Part shown: piece after piece, positions 52,101-64,000 of the stretch
Numbering within the stretch: the first letter of the stretch is position 1
How the letters are laid out: each line of letters opens with the position of its first letter
The notes under the pieces: model-generated
Told to the model about the DNA's origin: nothing
Database searches by the model: none
What the model saw: only the letters and a program-made list of their open reading frames with translations
Source of the DNA: Balanoglossus misakiensis
Taxonomy: Eukaryota > Hemichordata
NCBI GenBank assembly: GCA_040954595.2
Contig: CM082591.2
Span: 10,664,001 to 10,728,000, forward strand
Direction: 5' to 3'
Length of the DNA: 64,000 nt
Position numbers and translations under genes: made by a program

Positions 52101-54338
52101 ACTTTAGAACTATCCGTCGATCTACAGAGTCTAGTGGAAAACTTTCTTATGCGCATAGACCTATCATGAGTTCTGCGCATCACAACAGAATTTTGTAAAC
52201 AAACGAGGCTGTGTTTGGAAGCAACCATGGAAACTTTAGAACTATCCGTCGATCTACAGAGTCTAGTGGAAAACTTTCTTATGCGCATAGACCTATCATG
52301 TGTTCTGCGCATCACAACAGAATTTTGTAAACAAACGAGGCTGTGTTTGGAAGCAACCATGGAAACTTTAGAACTATCCGTCGATCTACAGAGTCTAGTG
52401 GAAAACTTTCTTATGCGCATAGACCTATCATGTGTTCTGCGCATCACAACAGAATTTTGTAAACAAACGAGGCTGTGTTTGGAAGCAACCATGGAAACTT
52501 TAGAACTATCCGTCGTTCTGCAGAGTCTACAGGAAAACTTTCTTATCCTCATAGGCCTATCATGTGTTCTGCGCATCACAACAGAATTTTGTAAACAAAC
52601 GAGGCTGTGTTTGGAAGCAACCATGGAAACTTTAGAACTATCCGTCGATCTACAGAGTCTAGTGGAAAACGTTCGTATGCGCATAGACCTATCATGTGTT
52701 CTGCGCATCACAACAGAATTTTGTAAACAAACGAGGCTGTGTTTGGAAGCAACCATGGAAACTTTAGAACTATCCGTCGATCTACATAGTCTAGTGGAAA
52801 ACTTTCTTATGCGCATAGACCTATCATGTGTTCTGCGTACCAAAACAGAATTTTGTAAACAAACGAGGCTGTGTTTGGAAGTAACCATGGAAACTTTAGA
52901 ACTATCCGTCGTTCTACAGAGTCTAGAGGAAAACTTTCTTATCCTCATAGGCCTATCATGTGTTCTGCGCATCACAACAGAATTTTGTAAACAAACGAGG
53001 CTGTGTTTGGAAGCAACCATGGAAACTTTAGAACTATCCGTCGATCTACAGAGTCTAGTGGAAAACTTTCTTATGCGCATAGACCTATCATGTGTTCTGC
53101 GCATCACAACAGAATTTTGTAAACAAACGAGGCTGTGTTTGGAAGCAACCATGGAAACTTTAGAACTATCCGTCGATCTACAGAGTCTAGTGGAAAACTT
53201 TCTTATGCGCATAGACCTATCATGTGTTCTGCGCATCACAACAGAATTTTGTAAACAAACGAGGCTGTGTTTGGAAGCAACCATGGAAACTTTAGAACTA
53301 TCCGTCGATCTACAGAGTCTAGTGGAAAACTTTCTTATGCGCATAGACCTATCATGTGTTCTGCGCATCACAACAGAATTTTGTAAACAAACGAGGCTGT
53401 GTTTGGAAGCAACCATGGAAACTTTAGAACTATCCGTCGTTCTGCAGAGTCTACAGGAAAACTTTCTTATCCTCATAGGCCTATCATGTGTTCTGCGCAT
53501 CACAACAGAATTTTGTAAACAAACGAGGCTGTGTTTGGAAGCAACCATGGAAACTTTAGAACTATCCGTCGATCTACAGAGTCTAGTGGAAAACGTTCGT
53601 ATGCGCATAGACCTATCATGTGTTCTGCGCATCACAACAGAATTTTGTAAACAAACGAGGCTGTGTTTGGAAGCAACCATGGAAACTTTAGAACTATCCG
53701 TCGATCTACATAGTCTAGTGGAAAACATTCTTATGCGCATAGACCTATCATGTGTTCTGCGTACCAAAACAGAATTTTGTAAACAAACGAGGCTGTGTTT
53801 GGAAGTAACCATGGAAACTTTAGAACTATCCGTCGTTCTACAGAGTCTAGAGGAAAACTTTCTTATCCTCATAGGCCTATCATGTGTTCTGCGCATCACA
53901 ACAGAATTTTGTAAACAAACGAGGCTGTGTTTGGAAGCAACCATGGAAACTTTAGAACTATCCGTCGATCTACAGAGTCTAGTGGAAAACTTTCTTATGC
54001 GCATAGACCTATCATGTGTTCTGCGCATCACAACAGAATTTTGTAAACAAACGAGGCTGTGTTTGGAAGCAACCATGGAAACTTTAGAACTATCCGTCGT
54101 TCTGCAGAGTCTACAGGAAAACTTTCTTATCCTCATAGGCCTATCATGTGTTCTGCGCATCACAACAGAATTTTGTAAACAAACGAGGCTGTGTTTGGAA
54201 GCAACCATGGAAACTTTAGAACTATCCGTCGATCTACAGAGTCTAGTGGAAAACTTTCTTATGCGCATAGACCTATCATGTGTTCTGCGCATCACAACAG
54301 AATTTTGTAAACAAACGAGGCTGTGTTTGGAAGCAACC

Positions 54339-57300
54339 ATGGAAACTTTAGAACTATCCGTCGATCTACAGAGTCCAGTGGAAAACTTTCTTATGCGCAT
54401 AGACCTATTATGTGTTCTGCGCATCACAACAGAATTTTGTAAACAAACGAGGCTGTGTTTGGAAGCAACCATGGAAACTTTAGAACTATCCGTCGTTCTA
54501 CAGAGTCTAGAGGAAAACTTTCTTATCCTCATAGGCCTATCATGTGTTCTGCGCATCACAACAGAATTTTGTAAACAAACGAGGCTGTGTTTGGAAGCAA
54601 CCATGCGCATAGACCTATCATGTGTTCTGCGCATCACAACAGAATTTTGTAAACAAACGAGGCTGTGTTTGGAAGCAACCATGGAAACTTTAGAACTATC
54701 CGTCGTTCTGCAGAGTCTACAGGAAAACTTTCTTATCCTCATAGGCCTATCATGTGTTCTGCGCATCACAACAGAATTTTGTAAACAAACGAGGCTGTGT
54801 TTGGAAGCAACCATGGAAACTTTAGAACTATCCGTCGATCTACAGAGTCTACAGGAAAACTTTCTTATCCTCATAGGCCTATCATGTGTTCTGCGCATCA
54901 CAACAGAATTTTGTAAACAAACGAGGCTGTGTTTGGAAGCAACCATGGAAACTTTAGAACTATCCGTCGATCTACAGAGTCTAGTGGAAAACTTTCTTAT
55001 GCGCATAGACCTATCATGTGTTCTGCGCATCACAACAGAATTTTGTAAACAAACGAGGCTGTGTTTGGAAGCAACCATGGAAACTTTAGAACTATCCGTC
55101 GATCTACAGAGTCCAGTGGAAAACTTTCTTATGCGCATAGACCTATTATGTGTTCTGCGCATCACAACAGAATTTTGTAAACAAACGAGGCTGTGTTTGG
55201 AAGCAACCATGGAAACTTTAGAACTATCCGTCGTTCTACAGAGTCTAGAGGAAAACTTTCTTATCCTCATAGGCCTATCATGTGTTCTGCGCATCACAAC
55301 AGAATTTTGTAAACAAACGAGGCTGTGTTTGGAAGCAACCATGCGCATAGACCTATCATGTGTTCTGCGCATCACAACAGAATTTTGTAAACAAACGAGG
55401 CTGTGTTTGGAAGCAACCATGGAAACTTTAGAACTATCCGTCGTTCTGCAGAGTCTACAGGAAAACTTTCTTATCCTCATAGGCCTATCATGTGTTCTGC
55501 GCATCACAACAGAATTTTGTAAACAAACGAGGCTGTGTTTGGAAGCAACCATGGAAACTTTAGAACTATCCGTCGATCTACAGAGTCTAGTGGAAAACTT
55601 TCTTATGCGCATAGACCTATCATGTGATCTGCGCATCACAACAGAATTTTGTAAACAAACGAGGCTGTGTTTGGAAGCAACCATGGAAACTTTAGAACTA
55701 TCCGTCGATCTACAGAGTCCAGTGGAAAACTTTCTTATCCTCATAGGCCTATCATGTGCTCTGCGCATCAAAACAGAATTTTGTAAACAAACGAGGCTGT
55801 GTTTGGAAGCAACCATGGAAACTTTAGAACTATCCGTCGATCTACAGAGTCTAGTGGAAAACTTTCTTATGCGCATAGACCTATCATGTGTTCTGCGCAT
55901 CACAACAGAATTTTGTAAACAAACGAGGCTGTGTTTGGAAGCAACCATGGAAACTTTAGAACTATCCGTCGATCTACAGAGTCTAGTGGAAAATTTTCTT
56001 CTGGTCATAGACCTATCATGTGTTCTGCGCATCACAACAGAATTTTGTAAACAAACGAGGCTGTGTTTGGAAGCAACCATGGAAACTTTAGAACTATCCG
56101 TCGATCGACAGAGTCTAGTGGAAAACTTTCTTATGCGCATAGACCTATCATGTGTTCTGCGCATCACAACAGAATTTTGTAAACAAACGAGGCTGTGTTT
56201 GGAAGCAGCCATGGAAACTTTAGAACTATCCGTCGATCTACAGAGTCTAGTGGAAAACTTTCTTATGGTCATAGACCTATCATGTGTTCTGCGCATCACA
56301 ACAGAATTTTGTAAACAAACGAGGCTGTGTTTGGAAGCAACCATGGAAACTTTAGAACTATCCGTCGTTCTACAGAGTCTAGAGGAAAACTTTATTATCC
56401 TCATAGGCCTATCATGTGTTCTGCGCATCACAACAGAATTTTGTAAACAAACGAGGCTGTGTTTGGAAGCAACCATGCGCATAGACCTATCATGTGTTCT
56501 GCGCATCACAACAGAATTTTGTAAACAAACGAGGCTGTGTTTGGAAGCAACCATGGAAACTTTAGAACTATCCGTCGATCTACAGAGTCTAGTGGAAAAC
56601 TTTCTTATGCGCATAGACCTATCATGTGTTCTGCGCATCACAACAGAATTTTGTAAACAAACGAGGCTGTGTTTGGAAGCAACCATGGAAACTTTAGAAC
56701 TATCCGTCGATCTACAGAGTCTAGTGGAAAACTTTCTTATGCGCATAGACCTATCATGTGTTCTGCGCATCACAACAGAATTTTGTAAACAAACGAGGCT
56801 GTGTTTGGAAGCAACCATGGAAACTTTAGAACTATCCGTCGATCTACAGAGTCTAGAGGAAAACTTTCTTATGCGCATAGACCTATCATGTGTTCTGCGC
56901 ATCACAACAGAATTTTGTAAACAAACGAGGCTGTGTTTGGAAGCAACCATGGAAACTTTAGAACTATCCGTCGTTCTACAGAGTCTAGAGGAAAACTTTC
57001 TTATCCTCATAGGCCTATCATGTGTTCTGCGCATCACAACAGAATTTTGTAAACAAACGAGGCTGTGTTTGGAAGCAACCATGCGCATAGACCTATCATG
57101 TGTTCTGCGCATCACAACAGAATTTTGTAAACAAACGAGGCTGTGTTTGGAAGCAACCATGGAAACTTTAGAACTATCCGTCGTTCTGCAGAGTCTACAG
57201 GAAAACTTTCTTATCCTCATAGGCCTATCATGTGTTCTGCGCATCACAACAGAATTTTGTAAACAAACGAGGCTGTGTTTGGAAGCAACCATGGAAACTT

Positions 57301-60300
57301 TAGAACTATCCGTCGATCTACAGAGTCTAGTGGAAAACTTTCTTATGCGCATAGACCTATCATGTGATCTGCGCATCACAACAGAATTTTGTAAACAAAC
57401 GAGGCTGTGTTTGGAAGCAACCATGGAAACTTTAGAACTATCCGTCGATCTACAGAGTCCAGTGGAAAACTTTCTTATCCTCATAGGCCTATCATGTGCT
57501 CTGCGCATCAAAACAGAATTTTGTAAACAAACGAGGCTGTGTTTGGAAGCAACCATGGAAACTTTAGAACTATCCGTCGATCTACAGAGTCTAGTGGAAA
57601 ACTTTCTTATGCGCATAGACCTATCATGTGTTCTGCGCATCACAACAGAATTTTGTAAACAAACGAGGCTGTGTTTGGAAGCAACCATGGAAACTTTAGA
57701 ACTATCCGTCGATCTACAGAGTCTAGTGGAAAATTTTCTTCTGGTCATAGACCTATCATGTGTTCTGCGCATCACAACAGAATTTTGTAAACAAACGAGG
57801 CTGTGTTTGGAAGCAACCATGGAAACTTTAGAACTATCCGTCGATCGACAGAGTCTAGTGGAAAACTTTCTTATGCGCATAGACCTATCATGTGTTCTGC
57901 GCATCAAAACAGAATTTTGTAAACAAACGAGGCTGTGTTTGGAAGCAGCCATGGAAACTTTAGAACTATCCGTCGATCTACAGAGTCTAGTGGAAAACTT
58001 TCTTATGGTCATAGACCTATCATGTGTTCTGCGCATCACAACAGAATTTTGTAAACAAACGAGGCTGTGTTTGGAAGCAACCATGGAAACTTTAGAACTA
58101 TCCGTCGTTCTACAGAGTCTAGAGGAAAACTTTATTATCCTCATAGGCCTATCATGTGTTCTGCGCATCACAACAGAATTTTGTAAACAAACGAGGCTGT
58201 GTTTGGAAGCAACCATGCGCATAGACCTATCATGTGTTCTGCGCATCACAACAGAATTTTGTAAACAAACGAGGCTGTGTTTGGAAGCAACCATGGAAAC
58301 TTTAGAACTATCCGTCGATTGACAGAGTCTAGTGGAAAACTTTCTTATGCGCATAGACCTATCATGTGATCTGCGCATCACAACAGAATTTTGTAAACAA
58401 ACGAGGCTGTGTTTGGAAGCAACCATGCGCATAGACCTATCATGTGTTCTGCGCATCACAACAGAATTTTGTAAACAAACGAGGCTGTGTTTGGAAGCAA
58501 CCATGGAAACTTTAGAACTATCCGTCGATTGACAGAGTCTAGTGGAAAACTTTCTTATGCGCATAGACCTATCATGTGATCTGCGCATCACAACAGAATT
58601 TTGTAAACAAACGAGGCTGTGTTTGGAAGCAACCATGGAAACTTTAGAACTATCCGTCGATCTACAGAGTCCAGTGGAAAACTTTCTTATCCTCATAGGC
58701 CTATCATGTGCTCTGCGCATCAAAACAGAATTTTGTAAACAAACGAGGCTGTGTTTGGAAGCAACCATGGAAACTTTAGAACTATCCGTCGATCTACAGA
58801 GTCTAGTGGAAAACTTTCTTATGCGCATAGACCTATCATGTGTTCTGCGCATCACAACAGAATTTTGTAAACAAACGAGGCTGTGTTTGGAAGCAACCAT
58901 GGAAACTTTAGAACTATCCGTCGATCTACAGAGTCTAGTGGAAAATTTTCTTCTGGTCATAGACCTATCATGTGTTCTGCGCATCACAACAGAATTTTGT
59001 AAACAAACGAGGCTGTGTTTGGAAGCAACCATGGAAACTTTAGAACTATCCGTCGATCGACAGAGTCTAGTGGAAAACTTTCTTATGCGCATAGACCTAT
59101 CATGTGTTCTGCGCATCAAAACAGAATTTTGTAAACAAACGAGGCTGTGTTTGGAAGCAGCCATGGAAACTTTAGAACTATCCGTCGATCTACAGAGTCT
59201 AGTGGAAAACTTTCTTATGGTCATAGACCTATCATGTGTTCTGCGCATCACAACAGAATTTTGTAAACAAACGAGGCTGTGTTTGGAAGCAACCATGGAA
59301 ACTTTAGAACTATCCGTCGTTCTACAGAGTCTAGAGGAAAACTTTATTATCCTCATAGGCCTATCATGTGTTCTGCGCATCACAACAGAATTTTGTAAAC
59401 AAACGAGGCTGTGTTTGGAAGCAACCATGCGCATAGACCTATCATGTGTTCTGCGCATCACAACAGAATTTTGTAAACAAACGAGGCTGTGTTTGGAAGC
59501 AACCATGGAAACTTTAGAACTATCCGTCGATCTACAGAGTCTAGTGGAAAACTTTCTTATGCGCATAGACCTATCATGTGTTCTGCGCATCACAACAGAA
59601 TTTTGTAAACAAACGAGGCTGTGTTTGGAAGCAACCATGGAAACTTTAGAACTATCCGTCGATCTACAGAGTCTAGAGGAAAACTTTCTTATGCGCATAG
59701 ACCTATCATGTGTTCTGCGCATCACAACAGAATTTTGTAAACAAACGAGGCTGTGTTTGGAAGCAACCATGGAAACTTTAAAACTATCCGTCGATCTACA
59801 GAGTCCAGTGGAAAACTTTCTTATCCTCATAGGCCTATCATGTGTTCTGCGCATCACAACAGAATTTTGTAAACAAACGAGGCTGTGTTTGGAAGCAACA
59901 ATGGAAACTTTAGAACTATCCGTCGATCTACAGAGTCTAGTGGAAAACTTTCTTATCCTCATAGACCTATCATGTGTTCTGCGCATCACAACAGAATTTT
60001 GTAAACAAACGAGGCTGTGTTTGGAAGCAACCATGGAAACTTTAGAACTATCCGTCGATCTACAGAGTCTAGTGGAAAACTTTCTTATGGTCATAGACCT
60101 ATCATGTGTTCTGCGCATCACAACAGAATTTTGTAAACAAACGAGGCTGTGTTTGGAAGCAACCATGGAAACTTTAGAACTATCCGTCGATCGACAGAGT
60201 CTAGTGGAAAACTTTCTTATGCGCATAGACCTATCATGTGTTCTGCGCATCACAACAGAATTATGTAAACAAACGAGGCTGTGTTTGGAAGCAGCCATGG

Positions 60301-61958
60301 AAACTTTAGAACTATCCGTCGATCTACGGAGTCTAGTGGAAAACTTTCTTATGCGCATAGACCTATCATGTGTTCTGCGCATCACAACAGAATTTTGTAA
60401 ACAAACGAGGCTGTGTTTGGAAGCAACCATGGAAACTTTAGAACTATCCGTCGTTCTACAGAGTCTAGAGGAAAACTTTCTTATCCTCATAGGCCTATCA
60501 TGTGTTCTGCGCATCACAACAGAATTTTGTAAACAAACGAGGCTGTGTTTGGAAGCAACCATGCGCATAGACCTATCATGTGTTCTGCGCATCACAACAG
60601 AATTTTGTAAACAAACGAGGCTGTGTTTGGAAGCAACCATGGAAACTTTAGAACTATCCGTCGATCTACAGAGTCTAGTGGAAAACTTTCTTATGCGCAT
60701 AGACCTATCATGTGTTCTGCGCATCACAACAGAATTTTGTAAACAAACGAGGCTGTGTTTGGAAGCAACCATGGAAACTTTAGAACTATCCGTCGATCTA
60801 CAGAGTCTAGAGGAAAACTTTCTTATGCGCATAGACCTATCATGTGTTCTGCGCATCACAACAGAATTTTGTAAACAAACGAGGCTGTGTTTGGAAGCAA
60901 CCATGGAAACTTTAAAACTATCCGTCGATCTACAGAGTCCAGTGGAAAACTTTCTTATCCTCATAGGCTTATCATGTGTTCTGCGCATCACAACAGAATT
61001 TTGTAAACAAACGAGGCTGTGTTTGGAAGCAACAATGGAAACTTTAGAACTATCCGTCGATCTACAGAGTCTAGTGGAAAACTTTCTTATCCTCATAGAC
61101 CTATCATGTGTTCTGCGCATCACAACAGAATTTTGTAAACAAACGAGGCTGTGTTTGGAAGCAACCATGGAAACTTTAGAACTATCCGTCGATCTACAGA
61201 GTCTAGTGGAAAACTTTCTTATGGTCATAGACCTATCATGTGTTCTGCGCATCACAACAGAATTTTGTAAACAAACGAGGCTGTGTTTGGAAGCAACCAT
61301 GTAAACTTTAGAACTATCCGTCGATTGACAGAGTCTAGTGGAAAACTTTCTTATGCGCATAGACCTATCATGTGTTCTGCGCATCACAACAGAATTTTGT
61401 AAACAAACGAGGCTGTGTTTGGAAGCAACTATGGAAACTTTAGAACTATCCGTCGATCTACGGAGTCTAGTGGAAAACTTTCTTATGCGCATAGACCTAT
61501 CATGTGTTCTGCGCATCACAACAGAATTTTGTAAACAAACGAGGCTGTGTTTGGAAGCAACCATGGAAACTTTAGAACTATCCGTCGTTCTACAGAGTCT
61601 AGAGGAAAACTTTCTTATCCTCATAGGCCTATCATGTGTTCTGCGCATCACAACAGAATTTTGTAAACAAACGAGGCTGTGTTTGGAAGCAACCATTGAA
61701 ACTTTAGAACTATCCGTCGATCTACAGAGTCTATTGGAAAACTTTCTTATCCTCATAGACCTATCATGTGTTCTGCGCATCACAACAGAATTTTGTAAAC
61801 AAACGAGGCTGTGTTTGGAAGCAACCATGGAAACTTTAGAACTATCCGTCGATCTACAGAGTCTAGAGGAAAACTTTCTGATGCGCATAGACCTATCATG
61901 TGTTCTGCGCATCACAACAGAATTTTGTAAACAAACGAGGCTGTGTTTGGAAGCAACC
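54339..61958. repeat. Cluster of 738-, 1740-, 1002-, 210- and 1134/1056-bp higher-order repeats
   Basis: CCTATTATG units recur 738 bp apart (54339 and 55077). CATGTGATCTG units start at 55551 and 57291 (1740 bp; 12 full + 2 short), then 58293 (1002 bp) and 58503 (210 bp; 1 full + 1 short). The last two carry GATTGACAG stops. Units with TTTAAAACTATCC start at 59769, 60903 and 61959 (1134 and 1056 bp, differing by one 78-bp short unit). Variants such as TTATGGTCATAG, GCAGCCATGG and TTTATTATCC are confined to this cluster. It is a young, locally expanding segment. Confidence 0.85.
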
Positions 61959-62618
61959 ATGGAAACTTTAAAACTATCCGTCGATCTACAGAGTCCAGTG
62001 GAAAACTTTCTTATCCTCATAGGCCTATCATGTGTTCTGCACATCACAACAGAATTTTGTAAACAAACGAGGCTGTGTTTGGAAGCAACAATGGAAACTT
62101 TAGAACTATCCGTCGATCTACAGAGTCTAGTGGAAAACTTTCTTATCCTCATAGACCTATCATGTGTTCTGCGCATCACAACAGAATTTTGTAAACAAAC
62201 GAGGCTGTGTTTGGAAGCAACCATGGAAACTTTAGAACTATCCGTCGATCTACAGAGTCTATTGGAAAACTTTCTTATCCTCGTAGACCTATCATGTGTT
62301 CTGCGCATCACAACAGAATTTTGTAAACAAACGAGGCTGTGTTTGGAAGCAACCATGGAAACTTTAGTACTATCCGTCGTTCTACAGAGTCTATTGGAAA
62401 ACTTTCTTATCCTCATAGACCTATCATGTGTTCTGCGCATCACAACAGAATTTTTTAAACAATCGAGGCTGTGTTTGGAAGCAACCATGGAAACTTTAGA
62501 ACTATCCGTCGATCTACAGAGTCTAGTGAAAAACTTTCTTATGCGCATAGGCCTATCATGTGTTCTGCGCATCACAACAGAATTCGGTAAATAAACGAGG
62601 GTGTGTTTGGAAGCAACC

Positions 62619-64000
62619 ATGGAAACTTTAGAACTATCCGTCGATCTACAGAGTCTAGTGGAAAACTTTCTTATGCGCATAGACCTATCATGTGTTCTGC
62701 GCATCACAACAGAATTTTGTAAACAAACGAGGCTGTGTTTGGAAGCAACCATGGAAACTTTAGAACTATCCGTCGATCTACAGAGTCTAGTGGAAAACTT
62801 TCTTATGCGCATAGACCTATCATGTGTTCTGCGCATCACAACAGAATTTTGTAAACAAACGAGGCTGTGTTTGGAAGCAACCATGGAAACTTTAGAACTA
62901 TCCGTCGTTCTGCAGAGTCTACAGGAAAACTTTCTTATCCTCATAGGCCTATCATGTGTTCTGCGCATCACAACAGAATTTTGTAAACAAACGAGGCTGT
63001 GTTTGGAAGCAACCATGGAAACTTTAGAACTATCCGTCGATCTACAGAGTCTAGTGGAAAACTTTCTTATGCGCATAGACCTATCATGTGTTCTGCGCAT
63101 CACAACAGAATTTTGTAAACAAACGAGGCTGTGTTTGGAAGCAACCATGGAAACTTTAGAACTATCCGTCGATCTACAGAGTCTAGTGGAAAACTTTCTT
63201 ATGCGCATAGACCTATCATGTGTTCTGCGCATCACAACAGAATTTTGTAAACAAACGAGGCTGTGTTTGGAAGCAACCATGAAACTTTAGAACTATCCGT
63301 CGATCTACAGAGTCTAGTGGAAAACTTTCTTATGCGCATAGACCTATCATGTGTTCTGCGCATCACAACAGAATTTTGTAAACAAACGAGGCTGTGTTTG
63401 GAAGCAACCATGGAAACTTTAGAACTATCCGTCGATCTACAGAGTCTATTGGAAAACTTTCTTATCCTCATAGACCTATCATGTGTTCTGCGCATCACAA
63501 CAGAATTTTGTAAACAAACGAGGCTGTGTTTGGAAGCAACCATGGAAACTTTAGAACTATCCGTCGTTCTACAGAGTCTATTGGAAAACTTTCTTATCCT
63601 CATAGACCTATCATGTGTTCTGCGCATCACAACAGAATTTTTTAAACAATCGAGGCTGTGTTTGGAAGCAACCATGGAAACTTTAGAACTATCCGTCGAT
63701 CTACAGAGTCTAGTGAAAAACTTTCTTATGCGCATAGGCCTATCATGTGTTCTGCGCATCACAACAGAATTCGGTAAATAAACGAGGGTGTGCTTGGAAG
63801 CAACCATGGAAACTTTAGAACTATCCGTCGATCTACAGAGTCTAGTGGAAAACTTTCTTATGCGCATAGACCTATCATGTGTTCTGCGCATCACAACAGA
63901 ATTTTGTAAACAAACGAGGCTGTGTTTGGAAGCAACCATGGAAACTTTAGAACTATCCGTCGATCTACAGAGTCTAGTGGAAAACTTTCTTATGCGCATA
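62619..64000. repeat. Terminal 1187-bp repeat with EcoRI-type marker units
   Basis: The series of units with TCTATTGG, TTTTTTAAACAATCG and then the EcoRI-type GAATTCGGTAAATAAACGAGGG ends at 62618 and again at 63805, a spacing of 1187 bp (9 x 132 minus 1). The missing base lies at about 63281, where the unit start reads ATGAAACTT instead of ATGGAAACTT. The second copy has TGTGCTTGG instead of TGTGTTTGG. The repeat continues past the window end. Confidence 0.85.

Larger units (their letters stand above)
46106..63280 (-). other. 5724-codon open frame across the satellite, probably not a gene
   Basis: The opposite strand of block 3 stays open for over 17 kb. It consists of about 130 repeats of a 44-residue, Ser/Arg/Cys-rich basic peptide (MVASKHSLVC... 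ending STDSSKVS) with 26-residue short forms. It ends by reading through the E2 tail (a run of Ile) into the E2 3' UTR. No signal peptide, known domain, promoter or unique flank is visible. Openness follows from a stop-free consensus with a period divisible by three. Elsewhere in the array the same frame is closed by four kinds of stop variant, and replacement changes are common. I consider it non-coding but cannot exclude transcription. Confidence 0.8.
46181..64000. repeat. Satellite block 3: 132/78-bp array to the window edge
   Basis: The array resumes at unit position 129 directly after the AAT tail of E2 and runs off the right edge. Two features mark it. The opposite-strand frame stays open for 17 kb. 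A group of local variants appears between about 55.6 and 62 kb: CATGTGATCTG, TGTGCTCTGCGCATCAAAACAG, TTATGGTCATAG and TTCTGGTCATAG. Stop variants on the + frame here are CATGAGTT (about 50056, 51508, 51631, 52168), GATTGACAG (about 58320, 58530, 61325) and ATGTAA (about 61299). The EcoRI-type unit, absent since 23.5 kb, reappears at about 62581 and 63767. One 1-bp loss is seen at about 63281. No gene is visible. Confidence 0.97.

Noticed and set aside
1-64000. Telomeric repeat or subtelomere
   Set aside because: No TTAGGG-type runs are present; the unit is 132 bp and the array has no oriented end.

Overview
This window is eukaryotic, almost certainly animal, repetitive DNA. About 61 of 64 kb is one tandem satellite array. 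It is interrupted only by two 5'-truncated LINE retrotransposon copies. I see no bacterial features, no host gene with introns or regulatory DNA, and no tRNA or rRNA. The LINE proteins belong to the jockey/CR1/L2 type common in marine invertebrates and fish. A cnidarian, amphioxus-like or other marine invertebrate is my guess, but the sequence does not settle the species.

Layout: satellite block 1 (1-9026); LINE copy E1 (9027-10105); satellite block 2 (10106-44200); LINE copy E2 (44201-46180); satellite block 3 (46181-64000, running off the end). The satellite unit is 132 bp (44 codons). A 78-bp derivative lacks the first 54 bp of the unit. By hand count there are about 434 full and 47 short units, all in the same orientation. 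Diagnostic substitutions arrange the units into a patchwork of higher-order repeats, some local and tandem (738, 870, 1002, 1080, 1188, 1212, 1740 and 2268 bp), plus displaced copies 5.2-5.4 kb and about 17 kb apart. Every spacing I measured is a sum of 132s and 78s, apart from four small indels.

Both 132 and 78 are divisible by three, and the consensus has no stop in one frame on each strand. The array therefore yields enormous open frames: 3985 codons on + and 5724 codons on -. I read these as a property of the satellite, not as genes. Stop codons of many independent kinds have arisen and been copied along with the repeats, and variation is not biased toward silent changes. The unusually clean two-strand openness is still worth testing for transcription or translation.

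The only recognisable protein-coding content is the two LINE fragments. E1 keeps the reverse transcriptase from just before the YADD box to the C-terminus. E2 keeps the whole reverse transcriptase but lacks the endonuclease. Each has a 3' stem-loop, a trinucleotide tail and a short candidate target-site duplication. Both inserted in the same orientation within 9 bp of the same position of the 132-bp unit. The array looks like a pericentromeric or other heterochromatic satellite domain shaped by unequal exchange and used as a LINE landing site.
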